DNA from: Larix kaempferi
Taxonomy: Eukaryota > Streptophyta > Pinopsida > Pinales > Pinaceae
Assembly (NCBI GenBank): GCA_027924585.1
Contig: BSBM01000307.1
Coordinates: 16,415,501 to 16,479,500 of the forward strand
DNA length: 64,000 nt
Direction: 5' to 3'
Positions 1-11,211 of the stretch are shown piece after piece. Each line of letters starts with the position of its first letter. The stretch's first letter is position 1. The notes beneath the pieces are model-generated. The model ran no database searches, was not told the origin of the DNA, and worked only from the letters and a program-made list of their open reading frames with translations. The translations under genes and the position numbers were made by a program.

Positions 1-900
1 TTTGTTATCACCCACAGTTTTCTTAAGGATACTCATTAGATTTTTATTTGTAGACTCAGCAAGTCCATTTCCTTGTGGGTAGTAATTTGAGGAATGGGAT
101 AGGATGATGCCATATTTGAAACAGAAGTGATTTACTTCTCTAGAACTGAAAGCCTTGGCATTATCAGTTGTTATCTTTAAAGGGATCCTGAACCTGGTGA
201 TGATTCTTTCTTCAATGAAGTTTATGACAACATTTTCATCGGCCTTCTTACTAGTTATGGCCTCTACCCATTTGGTGAAGTAATCGGTTTCCGTAAGAAT
301 CCACCAAAATCCATTGCTAAAGTTATCTTTGAATTTGCCGATAAAATCAAGGCCCCATTGTTGAAAAGGGGCAAGGACCACAACAGGTGTGAGGGGGAGT
401 GCAGCCAACTTCTGCTTACCAGTAAAAAGCTGACACTCTTGGCAACACTTGACATGTTTGTGAACATCTGCGAAGATGGTGGGCCAATAGTATCCAGCTC
501 TTAGGATCTTGTGAGCAGTTGTATTTGCTGCATAGTGCCCTCCGCAAAATCCTGAGTGAAACTCAATCAAGATTCTTTTGGAGTCCTGTTCATTCACACA
601 CCTAAGTATGATGCCATCTGGGTTTCTCCTGCCCAAACCTTCTTGGGTAAGGCAGTACCTAGCAGTTTTGAGTCTTAAAGCCCTTCGCTTCTGACCTTTG
701 AGGTGATCAGGACAATTGAAGTGGAGGAGGAAGTAGATGATGTCGGAATACTAGATGTTGTCAAGCTCTTGGAGGGCAGGAGTCATGGAAGGCTGGGGAA
801 TGTCATTTTCAGCAATCATTTCAATGGCTTCTTCATTCTTTTGAGTGAGCATTTTAGCAAGCCCCCGTCCTTTGATTAACTTAGTGGGCTTTATCTCAAG
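1..900 (-). pseudogene. Ty3/Gypsy integrase, open to the window edge
   Basis: This is the integrase part of a Gypsy pol, which would insert element cDNA into host DNA. Read on the minus strand it stays in one frame to base 1, so the true end lies outside the window. An HHCC zinc-binding module is visible (HSGFCGGH, then CQEC about 30 residues on). It is followed by DDE core landmarks: GLDFIG (first Asp), TTDNAKAF (second Asp) and NGLAEST (Glu). A TAG at 751-753 breaks the frame just before the zinc-binding region. The domain is close in sequence to the plus-strand integrase at 43175-44485. It lies downstream of the RT/RNase H block, as expected for Gypsy. The identification is secure; the stop argues against function. 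Confidence 0.9.
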
Positions 901-901
901 G

Positions 902-1640
902 TCATATTCCTGGATTTTGGAAACCCATGTACCCCCTTATTCCTAAACAATCCTGTTGAGAGAGGATGTCTTTCACCGTAGCATGGGGAACATACCCTAT
1001 GACCTTGGAATAGCCTATATATGTCCTGAAGTGCTTCAAAGATTTGACTAAGGCATAAGCCTGTTTTTCCATGATTGTGTACTTTAGCTCAGAATGTTGC
1101 AAGGATTTACTCATAAAGGCAATCGGTTGCTCGAACCCTTCGAAGTTCTTCTGGAGCAACACACCAGCAATGGTGTCTTCCGAGGCAAATGAGAAAATCA
1201 TGAAATCTTTTGTATAATCCGGGGTGACTAAGACAAGTGCTCTAGTAATGGAATCCTTTATGGTGTCAAAAGCCTCTTTTCCTTCATCCGTCCAAATGAA
1301 CTTAGCGTTCTTTTTTAGGAGAGCTTGCATAGGTTTCATGAGCTCAGCAAGGTTGGGTATGAATCTCCTTATGAAGTTTATGTGGCCATTAAATGATTGG
1401 AGACCTTTAACATTCCTTGGGAGGGGAATCTCCTGGATAGCTTTGATCCTCTCGGGGTCAATCCTGACCCCATCTTTGTCAATGATGTGACCCAAGAGCT
1501 TTCCCTCTTCAATGCCCAAAACTGACTTAGCCGGATTTAGGGAAATGCCAAACTCTCTGCATTGTTGAAAGACTTTTCTAAGATGGTCAACATGGCTGGA
1601 TCTTACTTTGGAAAAGATGGTCAAATCATCTAGATATATT
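902..1640 (-). pseudogene. Ty3/Gypsy reverse transcriptase C-terminal part and RNase H
   Basis: The frame starts at the RT catalytic motif (YLDD, bases 1626-1637) and continues through the RT thumb and connection into the element's own RNase H. Landmarks are LLGHI, the SFNGHINFIRRFIPN stretch, and the RT-linked RNase H block with FASEDTIAGVLLQ and EKQAYALVKSLKHFRTYI. It is normally part of one polyprotein that copies element RNA into DNA. A frameshift at about 1640 separates it from the upstream RT part, and a stop at 902 separates it from integrase. The frame is otherwise open for 240 codons. This is a decayed copy of a recognisable pol. Confidence 0.9.
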
Positions 1641-2490
1641 TCTATAATTTTGCCCCATTAATTCATTAAAGGCATAATCCATGGCCCTCTGGAAGGTGGC
1701 CCCAGCATTTGTGAGACCGAAGGGCATTCTCAGATATTCAAAAGTCCCCCAAGGGGTTGTGAATGTTGTTTTGTGCCTATCTTCTTCTTTGATAACCACC
1801 TGGTTATAGCCTGAAAATCCATCAAGCATGGACATCATCGTAGATCCAGTGACCCATTGGAGGAGGGTCTCCATGTTAGGGAGAGGATAATTGTCTTTCT
1901 AGCAGGCTATGTTAAGATTTCTAAAAGCAATGCATATCCTGATACTCCCATTCTTCTTCCTTACCACAACCAAGTTGGAGCACCATGACGTATGTCTGGT
2001 GGGTGCTATAATTCCTGTTTGACAATAGGAGCCAACTTAGGATTTATTTGTCTGAGTTTTTGGCGGAAAGGTTTTGTATTTATCATTTCTGGTTTTAGAG
2101 GGATGGTATGTTGGAAAACATCCTCCCTATAGGCTTTTAGCTCATCATATGTAAATGCAAAAATGCCTCTATACTCCTTTACCAGGCTTATTAGAGCATT
2201 CCTCTCCTTTTCAGAATTCCTTTTCCTATTTTTATGACTTTCGGATTTGTTTTCGATCCAATGTTCACCTCAATATAGTCACCAGGTTTCAATTGGTCAA
2301 TGTTATTTTTCTTTCCATCTTGCCTGTCAAAAATGTTCTCTAGCTTAGTAGATCCATGTGACATAGGGTTTAGGTTTTGGCTGTCTTCCGGATACTGCTT
2401 GCATTCCTCCTGCCTATTTATCTTAAAGTCTGAGAACTCATCCAGGTTATGTATAAATTTCAGAATCTGTTCATCATTTTTGAAAATTTG
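1626..2490 (-). pseudogene. Ty3/Gypsy reverse transcriptase N-terminal part
   Basis: This is the RT fingers and palm region, in pieces. At 1626-1874 the frame reads MLDGFSGYNQ, TTFTTPWGTFEYLRMPFG and NAGATFQRAMD, which are core Gypsy RT blocks. Further upstream (about 1900-2300) are RNLN, KDNYPLPNM and the RT-entry block with FAFTYDEL, HTIPLKP and RQKLRQINP. Stops interrupt it at about 1900 (a TAG after IAC) and at about 2020. The fragment joins the extra RNase H region through a spacer resembling those of other Gypsy polyproteins. It is inactive as read because of a frameshift before YLDD and the internal stops. Confidence 0.85.
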
Positions 2491-2960
2491 TCAGTGGTTT
2501 ATGTTGTCTGGGACTGATGGCCTATAATTTATTTCAAGGGTACAGTCTCCGTTCAACATTTCTTCTGAAGGTTGGAGGGTAGATGCTGCAACTGCCAATC
2601 TATCTGTTGTACTGTTTTCTTTCCTATGGACTGCTTTTATGTTTAATGCATCAAAGTACTCCATGGTGTCCCACACTGCATTCCTATACCTCTTAAGTCT
2701 TTTACAGTGGCATGCAAAAGTACCCTTGATCTGTTGCACAACTAAGTCAGAATCTCCTTTAATACTAACATGTCTTTAGCAATCTCTATGCCTAGCAAAA
2801 GTGCTTCATATTCTGCAACATTGTTTGTGGCTTCAAATTCAAGTCTGAATGCAAACTTGAAAACCTTCCCTTCGGGTGATATCAAGACTATACCAGCACC
2901 TTTGCCAGCTCTAGAAAAAGCACCGTCACCATCTTCCACAGTCCATCAAATTTCTTATCT
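2491..2960 (-). pseudogene. Extra RNase H domain between protease and RT (Tat-type Gypsy)
   Basis: This is a second RNase H fold, distinct from the RT-linked RNase H at 902-1300. It shows DGAFSRAGKGAGIVLISPEG (first acidic residue), FEATNNVAEYEALLLG (Glu) and GDSDLVVQQ (Asp), the usual D-E-D catalytic pattern. Additional RNase H domains of this kind are a known trait of the plant Tat branch. Here the domain lies before RT, directly after protease. Two frameshifts (about 2925, at the junction with gag-PR, and about 2770) and a TGA at 2491-2493 in place of an expected Trp break it. Domain identity is clear from the motifs; the classification is from family knowledge. Confidence 0.85.
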
Positions 2961-5300
2961 TTCATTTCCTTATGAACATGATCTAAGAAGGTGGAATTGA
3001 CCTGGTAGGTTCCTATTTCATCCGTATTGTAGATGTATTCATTTGATGGTTTCTGGGGATTTTCAACATGGTATATTCTCTCCTTTTCAGAGTGAAGTTT
3101 GACGAGAGAATTTTCAGACGCTGGAACCGTTGCATAGGATAAGTCTAATTGTAATAATCCACCCAAAGAAGCACCCCACTTTCTAGAAAGAAGCATCCCC
3201 CATTTATCAAGCACGTCTATGACAAGGATATCCATGGTGACATGGATGTCTGGGTACTTGGCCAATCTGACGGTTTGATTTTCAATCATCCCCTCAACTT
3301 CGACAGGTCTAGAATCCATGGCACATACATTCCCATAAGGTCTAGTCGTTTTTAGATTGAGTTGTTGCATAACTTTTTTGGCCATTAGGCTTGCACCAGA
3401 TCCTGAATCCAACATACAATTATGTAGAAGAAGGTCACCTATCATCAATGATATGTAGAAAGGCAGGTGAGCTTCTTTTCTTGTTTCCCTGGTATGTAGG
3501 ACTATAGGAGGATCCCCAAAATCATTTTCACAACTTGTTGAAGGTTGTTCCTTAGTTTCTGAGAAAGTTACCTTTTTAGGAGTAGGATGCTTTGCAGGTG
3601 GAGGAGGCTTTTCAGATGCTATGGGTTTAGGAATAGAAGGAAGAGTACCATCAGCTTGGGGTTCTAACATTTTCAAAAGCTTTTCCCTCTGACCAGGAAG
3701 TTTACATAGTTCAAGTATCGGGACCGGAACCTTAGTGTTGGCCAACCAATTACCTAAATCAAAAGTTAATTCAACAGTCTCCTTATCATTATTAATTTCT
3801 TGAGTAATGTGAGGAACTGTTACCTTAGGAGCAGTTTGAGTGGAAGGTCCCTCCTTCGGTTTCTTTTGATATGTCATTCCCTTGAATCTCTGGCTGTTGT
3901 TGATATTGGGTGGCATCTCACCATAGATCTGAGTTAGATAATCAATCTGTTGATAACCTTGGTTGGCTTGAGTCACACTAGGATTGTCATAGGTATTCCC
4001 CACATGGTTGATGAAAACAAGCTCATCTGTAGAAGTGCTAGGACCACAACCCTCATGATACCCATGTTCTTGAACAAAACATGTATAATGGCAACCAGAT
4101 TCCTCGTGGAAGTCTCTGCATGCCCTACAAAATGGTTTGTATGATTCAACCATGTTAGCAGCCTCTAATTGGTTAGGAGGACTCTGTTCATGGTTTGGAG
4201 GTTTTCTCTGCCAATTCTGCCTTGTAGAAAAAACCCTAGGTTGAGGTTGAGGTTGAGGTTGAGTCCTTTCAACATTTATGACCCGAATTTGAATTTCTTT
4301 TAGCTGAGCAAGGTGTTTTGCTTCAGCTTCTTCCATGTTTCTCTTCATTTCCTTTCTCATTTCTAGCATCTGTTTTTCATAAGTCTCTTTCATAATTGAT
4401 AAAGGATCTTTATCTTTTGGTTCATTACTTTTCAAAGGTATTGAAGATCTTGAGTAACCTTGAATGTTGGACTCACCGGATGATTGCATGTTCAAATCAA
4501 TTTTGAGAGCCATATTTTGAGCTTCAAGCACAATAGCGGGTTCCTTATCTCTTATCTGATACTGTATCTTGCCACTAAGTGCCTCAATGTAGTAAACCAG
4601 CATGGAAGGTGCAGGCGGTGCATGGGTAATAGGAATAGCATTTGATAACTCGGTGAACCTAGTGTTGAACTCATCCATCGTTTCAGTGTCCTTCTTCTTG
4701 ATGTTGGCCAAAGCATTCAGTTGATGCCTTGGCTCTTTTTTCTCACCAAACTTATTGGTGAAGGCAGTTTTGAAGGTAGCCAAGGTGGCAAATGAGTTGT
4801 TTGGTAAGTTCCTATACCAATCACCAGCTTTTCCATCCAAGGAAAGAGCAAACAGTTTCATATAAACGTCATCATGTTGGCTGTCAGGATCACTGATATA
4901 GGCATTAATACATTTGGAGAAGTTTTTTAGATGTTGAGCAGCAGTAGTGACATCAGTGCCAGTATACGTTGGAAGTTTTTCAACAGCTTTGTCTGGAAGA
5001 CGATGGGGTTGACCTGCTATTTGAGAAATATTGAGTTGAGTAAAGTAATCACCCATGATATCGGAAGGACAATTTATTATATTTTCAAGATTTTGTAAGT
5101 TTTCTGAAAACAAAGAGTGGATGTCTAAAATAGACTCAGATCTAAGTTCTTCAAGGATTTTACGAGAAGCAAGCTTGTTTAGTCTTCTCCTATAAACCTT
5201 TTCAGGCTGAGGGATAAAACTAAGCAAGCCTTCATAGTTTCTTCTAGTTGAATACCTTGAGGTGTTAACTGACAGTGGAGTCGCCAGATAGATCCAAGTC
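2888..5300 (-). CDS. Ty3/Gypsy Gag-protease ORF
   Basis: A long open frame of about 800 codons survives although the downstream pol is broken. Residues about 85-200 from base 5227 form the retrotransposon Gag capsid domain (GDWYRNLP, then a TMDEFNTRF block). A QP-repeat and a charged heptad-like stretch follow, then a Cys/His cluster (CRACRDFHEESGCHYTC). The C-terminal part is an aspartic protease with DSGSGASLM as active site and a later ILVIDVLDKWGMLLSR block. No in-frame ATG sits near the start: the frame is open back to a TAG at about 5302, and the first in-frame Met is about 57 codons after base 5227. The start is therefore unsettled. The C-terminal end leaves frame at the extra RNase H domain. 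Confidence 0.85.
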
Positions 5301-5443
5301 TAATTTCAGAGAGTGATTAAACTAAAAATCTACCAAAAAAGGAAAACTAAAAAGGGCAGTGGAGTCGCCAAATAGATATGAAATCTATCAAAAAAGGTGA
5401 AACAAACTAGAAAAAACTAAGGTCGTCCAGGAATAAAAAGATT

Positions 5444-5464
5444 TGTCCCCGGCAACGGCACCAA
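5444..5464 (-). other. Primer-binding site of the minus-strand Gypsy element
   Basis: On the minus strand this reads TGGTGCCGTTGCCGGGGACA, three bases after the proposed LTR end. It matches the TGGCGCCGTTGCC-type primer sites of plant Tat/Athila elements apart from one base. It fixes the left limit of the LTR and the orientation of the element. Confidence 0.75.
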
Positions 5465-5467
5465 AGA

Positions 5468-8400
5468 TGTTGTCCACTAGACTGCACACCAGCAGCGGAA
5501 ATCTTTCGAAAGTTGTCTCCCTCACTGGAAGTGGGGAGAGGTGTGGCCTTGGGAGCAAGCAATGAGCCAGGTACTGTCACCTGAATCCCTGCTCCTCCGT
5601 TTAGGCTAACTTCTAACGAAGCCAAGGGGGGTAGTCCCTTCAAAGAGTTTCACTAAGGCTCTTGTGTTTTATATGTTTTAAGTGTGAGATGATGCGGATG
5701 GGTGTTATTTAGGAGTTTTTGTATGATGATGAGAACACAATTAAACACGCAATCCACATTGCAAATTTACAAGATACAATTTAGAAGATGAACAATATAC
5801 TTTGACTTAGAATTAAAACAAAGCATCCACACGATAAAGATCAAACAAATGACAAGGACATATGGTCCAGATTCAGAAGATACATAAGAGTTTTTAAAGA
5901 CCAGTGCCAAATGGAGTCGAAAGAAATGCTTGTGATGCTGGAAAAAGCAAGTCTCAAAGTAATTGTTTGTGAGATCGTTTTGAAATTGTTCTTGGTAAAT
6001 TTTAAGTGTTTTAGGTGTTCTTGATTATTAGGCTAAAACCAAGGATATCAAAAGAATAAAACCTTAACCAGGAAAAATACTGGCAACCTCTTAGATGATA
6101 TGTCGGGAGCACCCAGATTGTAGAGGATAAGTGTACAATGGCTTGACCACCCTCGAGTCTGACAGTGGATTCCCGGCACCACCTGTTTCAGGAAGCAACC
6201 TCAGTGATTTGACGCTGGTTTTGGAATTGGGTAAAGTTTTAATTATGTTATCACTTGTAAGTTTAGCAAGTCCTTCACCTTTCTGAGTACTAGCCCAACC
6301 TTTTCAGGTTGGCAGAGCATACGGGTGTTGGATAATCAACCAAAAATAAATTAATTAAGGGGGATGTGAGTTGAAATGTTTTATTATTAAGAGCACCATT
6401 CAACTCTCCGATAGAGAGCGCTCTTGACTTAGTCTTAAGACCGAAGTTCAAGAGACTTTTTAAATCTAATATGCCTAATGCAAGGGGAAAATGCAAGTCT
6501 AAAAAATGCTCTCCGACAGAGAGTGCTCTTGACTTGGATTTGGTCAAGTTCAAGAGGCTTTGTTTATTTTATAGACAGTAGAAGCAGTTGTGAAAGTAAA
6601 CCATGTGATAGCTCAATAGATATAAAAGACAACTAGCATGCTACTTGCAAAATGAAAATTAAAAAAGAGACTTAGTGTTCTACCAAACAAATTTACTCTA
6701 AGGTGGAGTCTTCCTCCGAACAAGGTTGACCACTAGAATCGCTAGCACTTGAGAACGTTCCAGCTAGCTAAAATTTCGACCAAGGAAATTAACGAGGAAA
6801 GAGGAGTAACCACAAAGTTATGTGGTCCTGCCCATGGGATGAAATCCCAAGGATACTGCCTCAAGTCAAAACTTGGAAGAGAATATGAAAATGAAACAAA
6901 TGACTAATCTAAAGCATGAAAATAAAGATCTAAGCTAACCAACCACAACACTCTTCCCCAAATGGGAAAGAAACCAAAAAAGTGGAGGCCTCCTCCACTT
7001 AAACTTTTTATTAATTTTATACAATTGCCTTTGGGAGTTTAACCCTTGAAAGGTCTTCTTTGAGAAACGTGAGATAAACAAATTATTGAAATAAAACCTG
7101 GAAGCCTTTGAAGGCTAGTACAAAAGGAGATTGTTTCTTGATTTATTGCTTGGTTTGGATCTTCTCCTTGAATGTACTTGCTTTTCTTCGCATATGCTCA
7201 CTAGTTTGTCTTCTCTTTCAAAGAGACCTACACAAGCTTGGAAAAAACACTCAACAAGTACCCATTAAACGTTTGAAATCAAGCAAAATTGAAAACCACT
7301 AAGTCTAGAAAATCAAAACTAAGATCTAACATGTAAAAGCATGAGATTTTGGTTTGAAAACTTTTATATGGGAAAATGGACCAGCGAACAACAAACTCCT
7401 ATAAAGTGATGGGAAAGAGATCTAAAGTATAAAAATTTTAAGATATTTTTATGAAAAATTTTCTATCTTTCAAATGGAAACTAAAGTTAAACAAAGAATG
7501 CTCTAAGATTAACTTTTCAATCCATGAGATTTGTATGAGATGCAAAAAACTTTGAGATCTAAATCTAACAAATTACTTTTGCAAAACTAAGAAAGAAACT
7601 ACAACTAACTCTAACAATTCGTTTTTGGTGTTTAGGACTTGTTTTTAGGGCTTTTTGAGGTGGACGAAATGAGCTTGAAGAGGAAAGGTGAATGGAGGAT
7701 GGAAGGTGAATCCTAGGGAAAAATGAAATTGAGGAAGAGAAGGTGATTCTAGGGCAAAGAACAAGGGAATGGAAGAGGAGAAAAAGGGCAAAATGAATGG
7801 GTGAGTGAGCTAGTCTAATGGAGATGGGCTTGAAGAGGTAAGCTTAGAACAAGTAACCAAGAAAGTGTCGAGAAGTTTGTTGGTGGAGGAAGAGACCAAA
7901 TCTCTGTTGAAGTGTTTCTGCTCTTAATATGAGAAGATCCTTTGGGAACCTGCAAGAAGAAATGATTAGGCAATAATATTCATTGATAGATAAAAACTAG
8001 CTTGATCTCCAAGCCACTTTCCACCCTGGAAGCACCCCTGCAAAACCCTTACATTCATGCACACAAATCCGAACAAGATATTTCTAATGCTATGTTAGAA
8101 AATATATTGAAAAATGACTTGCATAAAGAAAACATAAGGTGAGAGGGATATCACCAAGACAATGCGAAATAGACCCCAAGTACTCTTGCAATGGACCTCC
8201 AAAGTCACTTCTTGTATTAAAACTTTAAACAAATATTACAGTAGTATTTTGGCAGAGTGTTCATGCTCAAAATATCCATGAAGAATGAGGGAAAAAGAGC
8301 CTCATTATATAGCAAATACAAGCTACCTAATACCTAAGTCGAATTGGCATGATGGAAGCCAATGGCTACCTAACACAATTCGAATTCCAATCATATCTAG

Positions 8401-8683
8401 TCTCAACCAATCGAATTACAAGTTTAATAAGCTTGGAGTAAAAAGACACCAATAAACTCGAGTTCATGGCTTATGTGGATGGGGAGGTGGCCTCCACCTA
8501 GGCAAGGTGCCCCCCATCCTCCTCTTGGAATAATCAACACCAAATACATGAATGCCACATGGTAGAAGTCGCACTTCATAAGAGAATGACGTGAGCAAGC
8601 TTGGAGAGGTGTGATCTAGATTGGTAGGTGCTTGGAGTTTGACTACCTATCATGGTAGTTGAGAGTGGGAGGTGGCCTCCACC
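5468..8683 (-). repeat. LTR of the minus-strand Gypsy element, PBS-proximal part
   Basis: The stretch carries no gene. It begins at TGTTGTCCAC, which is the LTR 3-prime end on the minus strand, next to the primer site. It contains an internal near-repeat of a block with CTCCGA-AGAGAG-GCTCTTGACTT at about 6400-6440 and 6500-6540. Short open frames inside it have no protein-like signal. A TATA box at 8305-8312 implies minus-strand transcription starts near 8280, so at least this much belongs to the LTR. The upstream part (U3) is split by Copia-1 and resumes at 15426. The outer end of the LTR was not found. Confidence 0.55.
8305..8312 (-). promoter_or_regulatory. TATA box in the Gypsy LTR
   Basis: The minus strand reads GCTATATAATGAGG, a near-ideal plant TATA box. 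It is followed by GGCTC, the same order seen after the TATA boxes of the giant plus-strand LTRs (38303 and 48720). It probably drives the gag-pol transcript. Confidence 0.5.
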
Positions 8684-8688
8684 TAGGC

Positions 8689-9864
8689 TGTAGATTTTTC
8701 TGGGTTTTACTTTTTGCTGGTTTATGTTAACTTTTCGGTGATTTTCACCAATAGTCGATTTTGCATTGGCTGAAGGTTACTTATGAAAAATGCTGTAACA
8801 CTTAAACACACAGTAAAAACACAATGACAGGCTGAAAGTAAATATTCAAAACATGCACACCATAAAATGATTGACTCAGATGTTTTTGGCAACTGTGTCC
8901 TGGAAAAATCCCCACGGGGAAAACTAGTAGAGAGAGATTTTATTTCTTCAGCAAAAATTCATCACAGCATTACAATAAAAAAATTTCTTATCTTCACCAC
9001 TCAGCAGAGTCTTCTCGAAAACTGTGCACCAAATAGAATCTTGATTTGTGTGCCCACAACCTTGAAATACGTGCCAAAAATTACTCGAAATCTATGCTGG
9101 GAAATACACAGTCCGTACCACTGTACCTGTCTCGATTTTTGTGCATATGCACCTCGAAATCTATGCATGAACAACTCAGAAATTTGCCACGATTTCTTTG
9201 CAGGCTGTTCCTCGATTTCAGTGTTGTATACTTCTCGAAAACTGTGCTGTCAACTTGGAAACCGTGCCCTGTACCTTCCTCGAAAACTGTGCAGTCAACC
9301 TCGGGATTAGTGCCCGGTCAAACCCTCGAAAATTGTGTAGGGATAAACTCGGGATTTCTGCCCAGGATATACTTGAAACCCGTGCTGTACGACCAACAAT
9401 AAATGGTTCCTGTACGGACCTTGATATGCGTGCAAGCTGCCTCAAAAGTTGTGCCCAAATCCGTAAGCCTTGATAAGCATGCCCAAAATTTATTGCTGAA
9501 GTCTCCTTGATTTCTATGCTGTACTGCTCCTTGGAAATCATGCCCTTGCTCTCTCTTTACTTCATTCACAAAAGTAATGAGCTCTCATGCCTCCCTCATG
9601 CTTTTTGTTCTAACCCTAAGTGGGTTCTAATCCAACGGTGGAAGATGATCCATTCCAATGGCTAAGATTCAATGAGTGAAAAGTCACTTTTATTTAAATC
9701 ACTAAAATAAAAAATCACTCACCCACTTAACTTTAGCAAAAAGATACTTTAATGTTATAAAGTCTCATTAATGTCATTTAATGTGAGGGTCACCTTTTTC
9801 CCCCTTCTAAATGACATTAGGCGAATGTCACTTGGGGAACACTTCCCTAGGTACAAAACTAACA
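8689..9864 (-). repeat. Copia-1 LTR (downstream copy)
   Basis: This is the 3-prime LTR in element orientation. It is bounded by TG/CA ends and preceded on the minus strand by the polypurine tract AAGAGGAAG. Features in sense order are a TATA-like TTTAAATAAAAG near 9690, the reiterated module array (9010-9545), AATAAA near 8942, and a conserved CCCCACGGGG palindrome near 8912. This order suggests that the module array lies in the transcribed R region. Confidence 0.9.
9010..9545 (-). repeat. Array of about 20 degenerate 14-nt modules in the Copia-1 LTR
   Basis: On the plus strand the unit is close to CTCGAAAACTGTGC or CTCGATTTCTGTGC. About 20 copies are spaced 20-45 bp apart, with conserved CTCGA and GTGC ends and a variable middle. 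All copies point the same way. Between them are repeats of CTGTACGG and CCGTACAG. Spacing is irregular, so this is neither a satellite nor a CRISPR array. The Copia-1 right LTR holds the same array at about 14547-15090. Confidence 0.85.
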
Positions 9865-11211
9865 CTTCCTCTTACCGAGGAAGGTGTTCCACACCACTCC
9901 CAACTTATCTCTGAAGAAGACAAACTTCCCCCTCCCCAAAGACTTCGTCAGGACATCTGCTACCTACTCATCAGTGGAAATATAATGCAACTCAACTGCC
10001 CCTCTCTAGACGTAGTCCCGGATGAAATGGTACCTGATCTCAATGTGCTTCGACCTGTCATGGAACATTGGATTCTCATAGAGCTGAATGCAACTCTTAT
10101 TGTCGCAATAGATCACCGTAGGTCTCAGCTGCTGATCAAATAAATCTACTAATAACTTACGAAGCCAGAGTGCTTCGCAAGTCGCCTGACTGGCTGCCAT
10201 ATACTTAGCCTCAGCAGAACTCAATGCAATGGACTTCTGTTTCCTGCTGAACCACAACACTGCTGCCAAGCCCAAGCTGAATCAACAACTGGAAGTACTC
10301 TTCCGATCCTTCACACAACCTGCCCAGTCTAAATATGTGAACCCAACCAAGCTGACTCCACCCGAACCCCTGTAGTCCAGACCATAATCCACTGTCCATG
10401 CTAGGTATCTCAGAATGTGCTTTGCGGCAGTCCAATGCACACTCCTAGGCTGCACCATGAACTGGCTAAGAGTGTTGACAGCAAAACACAGGTCTGACCT
10501 GGTGTTGACCAGATACATCAACGATCCAATGAGCTGACGATAGAATGTGGAATCCACAAACTTACCCTCTGAAGCATGGAGTTGCTTCAAGTTGGTAATC
10601 ATAGGTGTGGACATAGGCCTGCAGTCCTCCATCCAATAACTCTTCAGAATATCAACTGCATACTTCCCCTGTCCTAGGAAAATATGTCCAGGCTCCTGCC
10701 AAACCTCCATCCCCAAATAGTAATGCATCAGCCCAATATCAATCATCTCATACTTAGCTGCAAGGTCTCTCTTGCACTGTGCAATAATACGCTCATCTCC
10801 AGTGATAAATAAGTCATCAACATATAACAGAAGAATGAGAGGATCTCCACCAACCACAATGTAGTAAAGGTTGGGATTAGCCTCACTCTTCTGAAATCCC
10901 ATCGAAGTCAAATATGCATCAATCCTGGAGTACCAAGCTCTAGGAGCTTGCTTCAAACCGTACAAGGCTTTCCTAAGCCTGCACACATGAGAATCTCTCC
11001 CATGTATCTCAAATCCCCGTGGCTGCTCTAAATACACCTCCTCCTGCAGAAGACCATTGAGAAACGCGGTCTTCACATCCATTTGGTGGATCTTCCAACC
11101 CATCTCTGCTGCTATAGATATCACTGCTCTGATGGAGGAATACCAAGCAACTGGAGCAAATGTCTCATCGTAGTCAACTCCCTCAACCTGTGAGAACCCC
11201 CTAGCCACAAA
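9859..11211 (-). pseudogene. Copia-1 reverse transcriptase and RNase H
   Basis: 10282-11208 reads as Copia RT: VDYDETFAPVAWYSSIRAV at the start, QMDVKTAFLNG, LYGLKQAPRAWY and the catalytic LYVDDLFITG. It runs to the end of RT and the start of RNase H (DWAGCVKDRKSTS). 10006-10275 continues with RNase H (SSAEAKYMA, YCDNKSCIQL). Breaks are a TGA near 10282 where Copia-2 has a Cys codon, a TAG at 10006-10008 where Copia-2 has CAG, and a TGA at 11212-11214 on the N-terminal side. The intact pol would end as -KC-stop, with the stop codon TAG formed by the first LTR bases. It is inactive in this copy. Confidence 0.92.

Noticed and set aside
5468-6951. A short (about 1.5 kb) LTR ending at ccacaaca near 6951, with a GGGGAAGAG tract beyond
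   Set aside because: The TATA box at 8305-8312 on the same strand, and the leader-like sequence between, argue that the LTR extends further. The short version cannot be excluded without a second LTR.
9010-9545. Repeated 14-nt words resembling a CRISPR array or satellite
   Set aside because: Spacing is irregular, units are degenerate, and the array is inside a well-bounded plant LTR. No cas genes exist.
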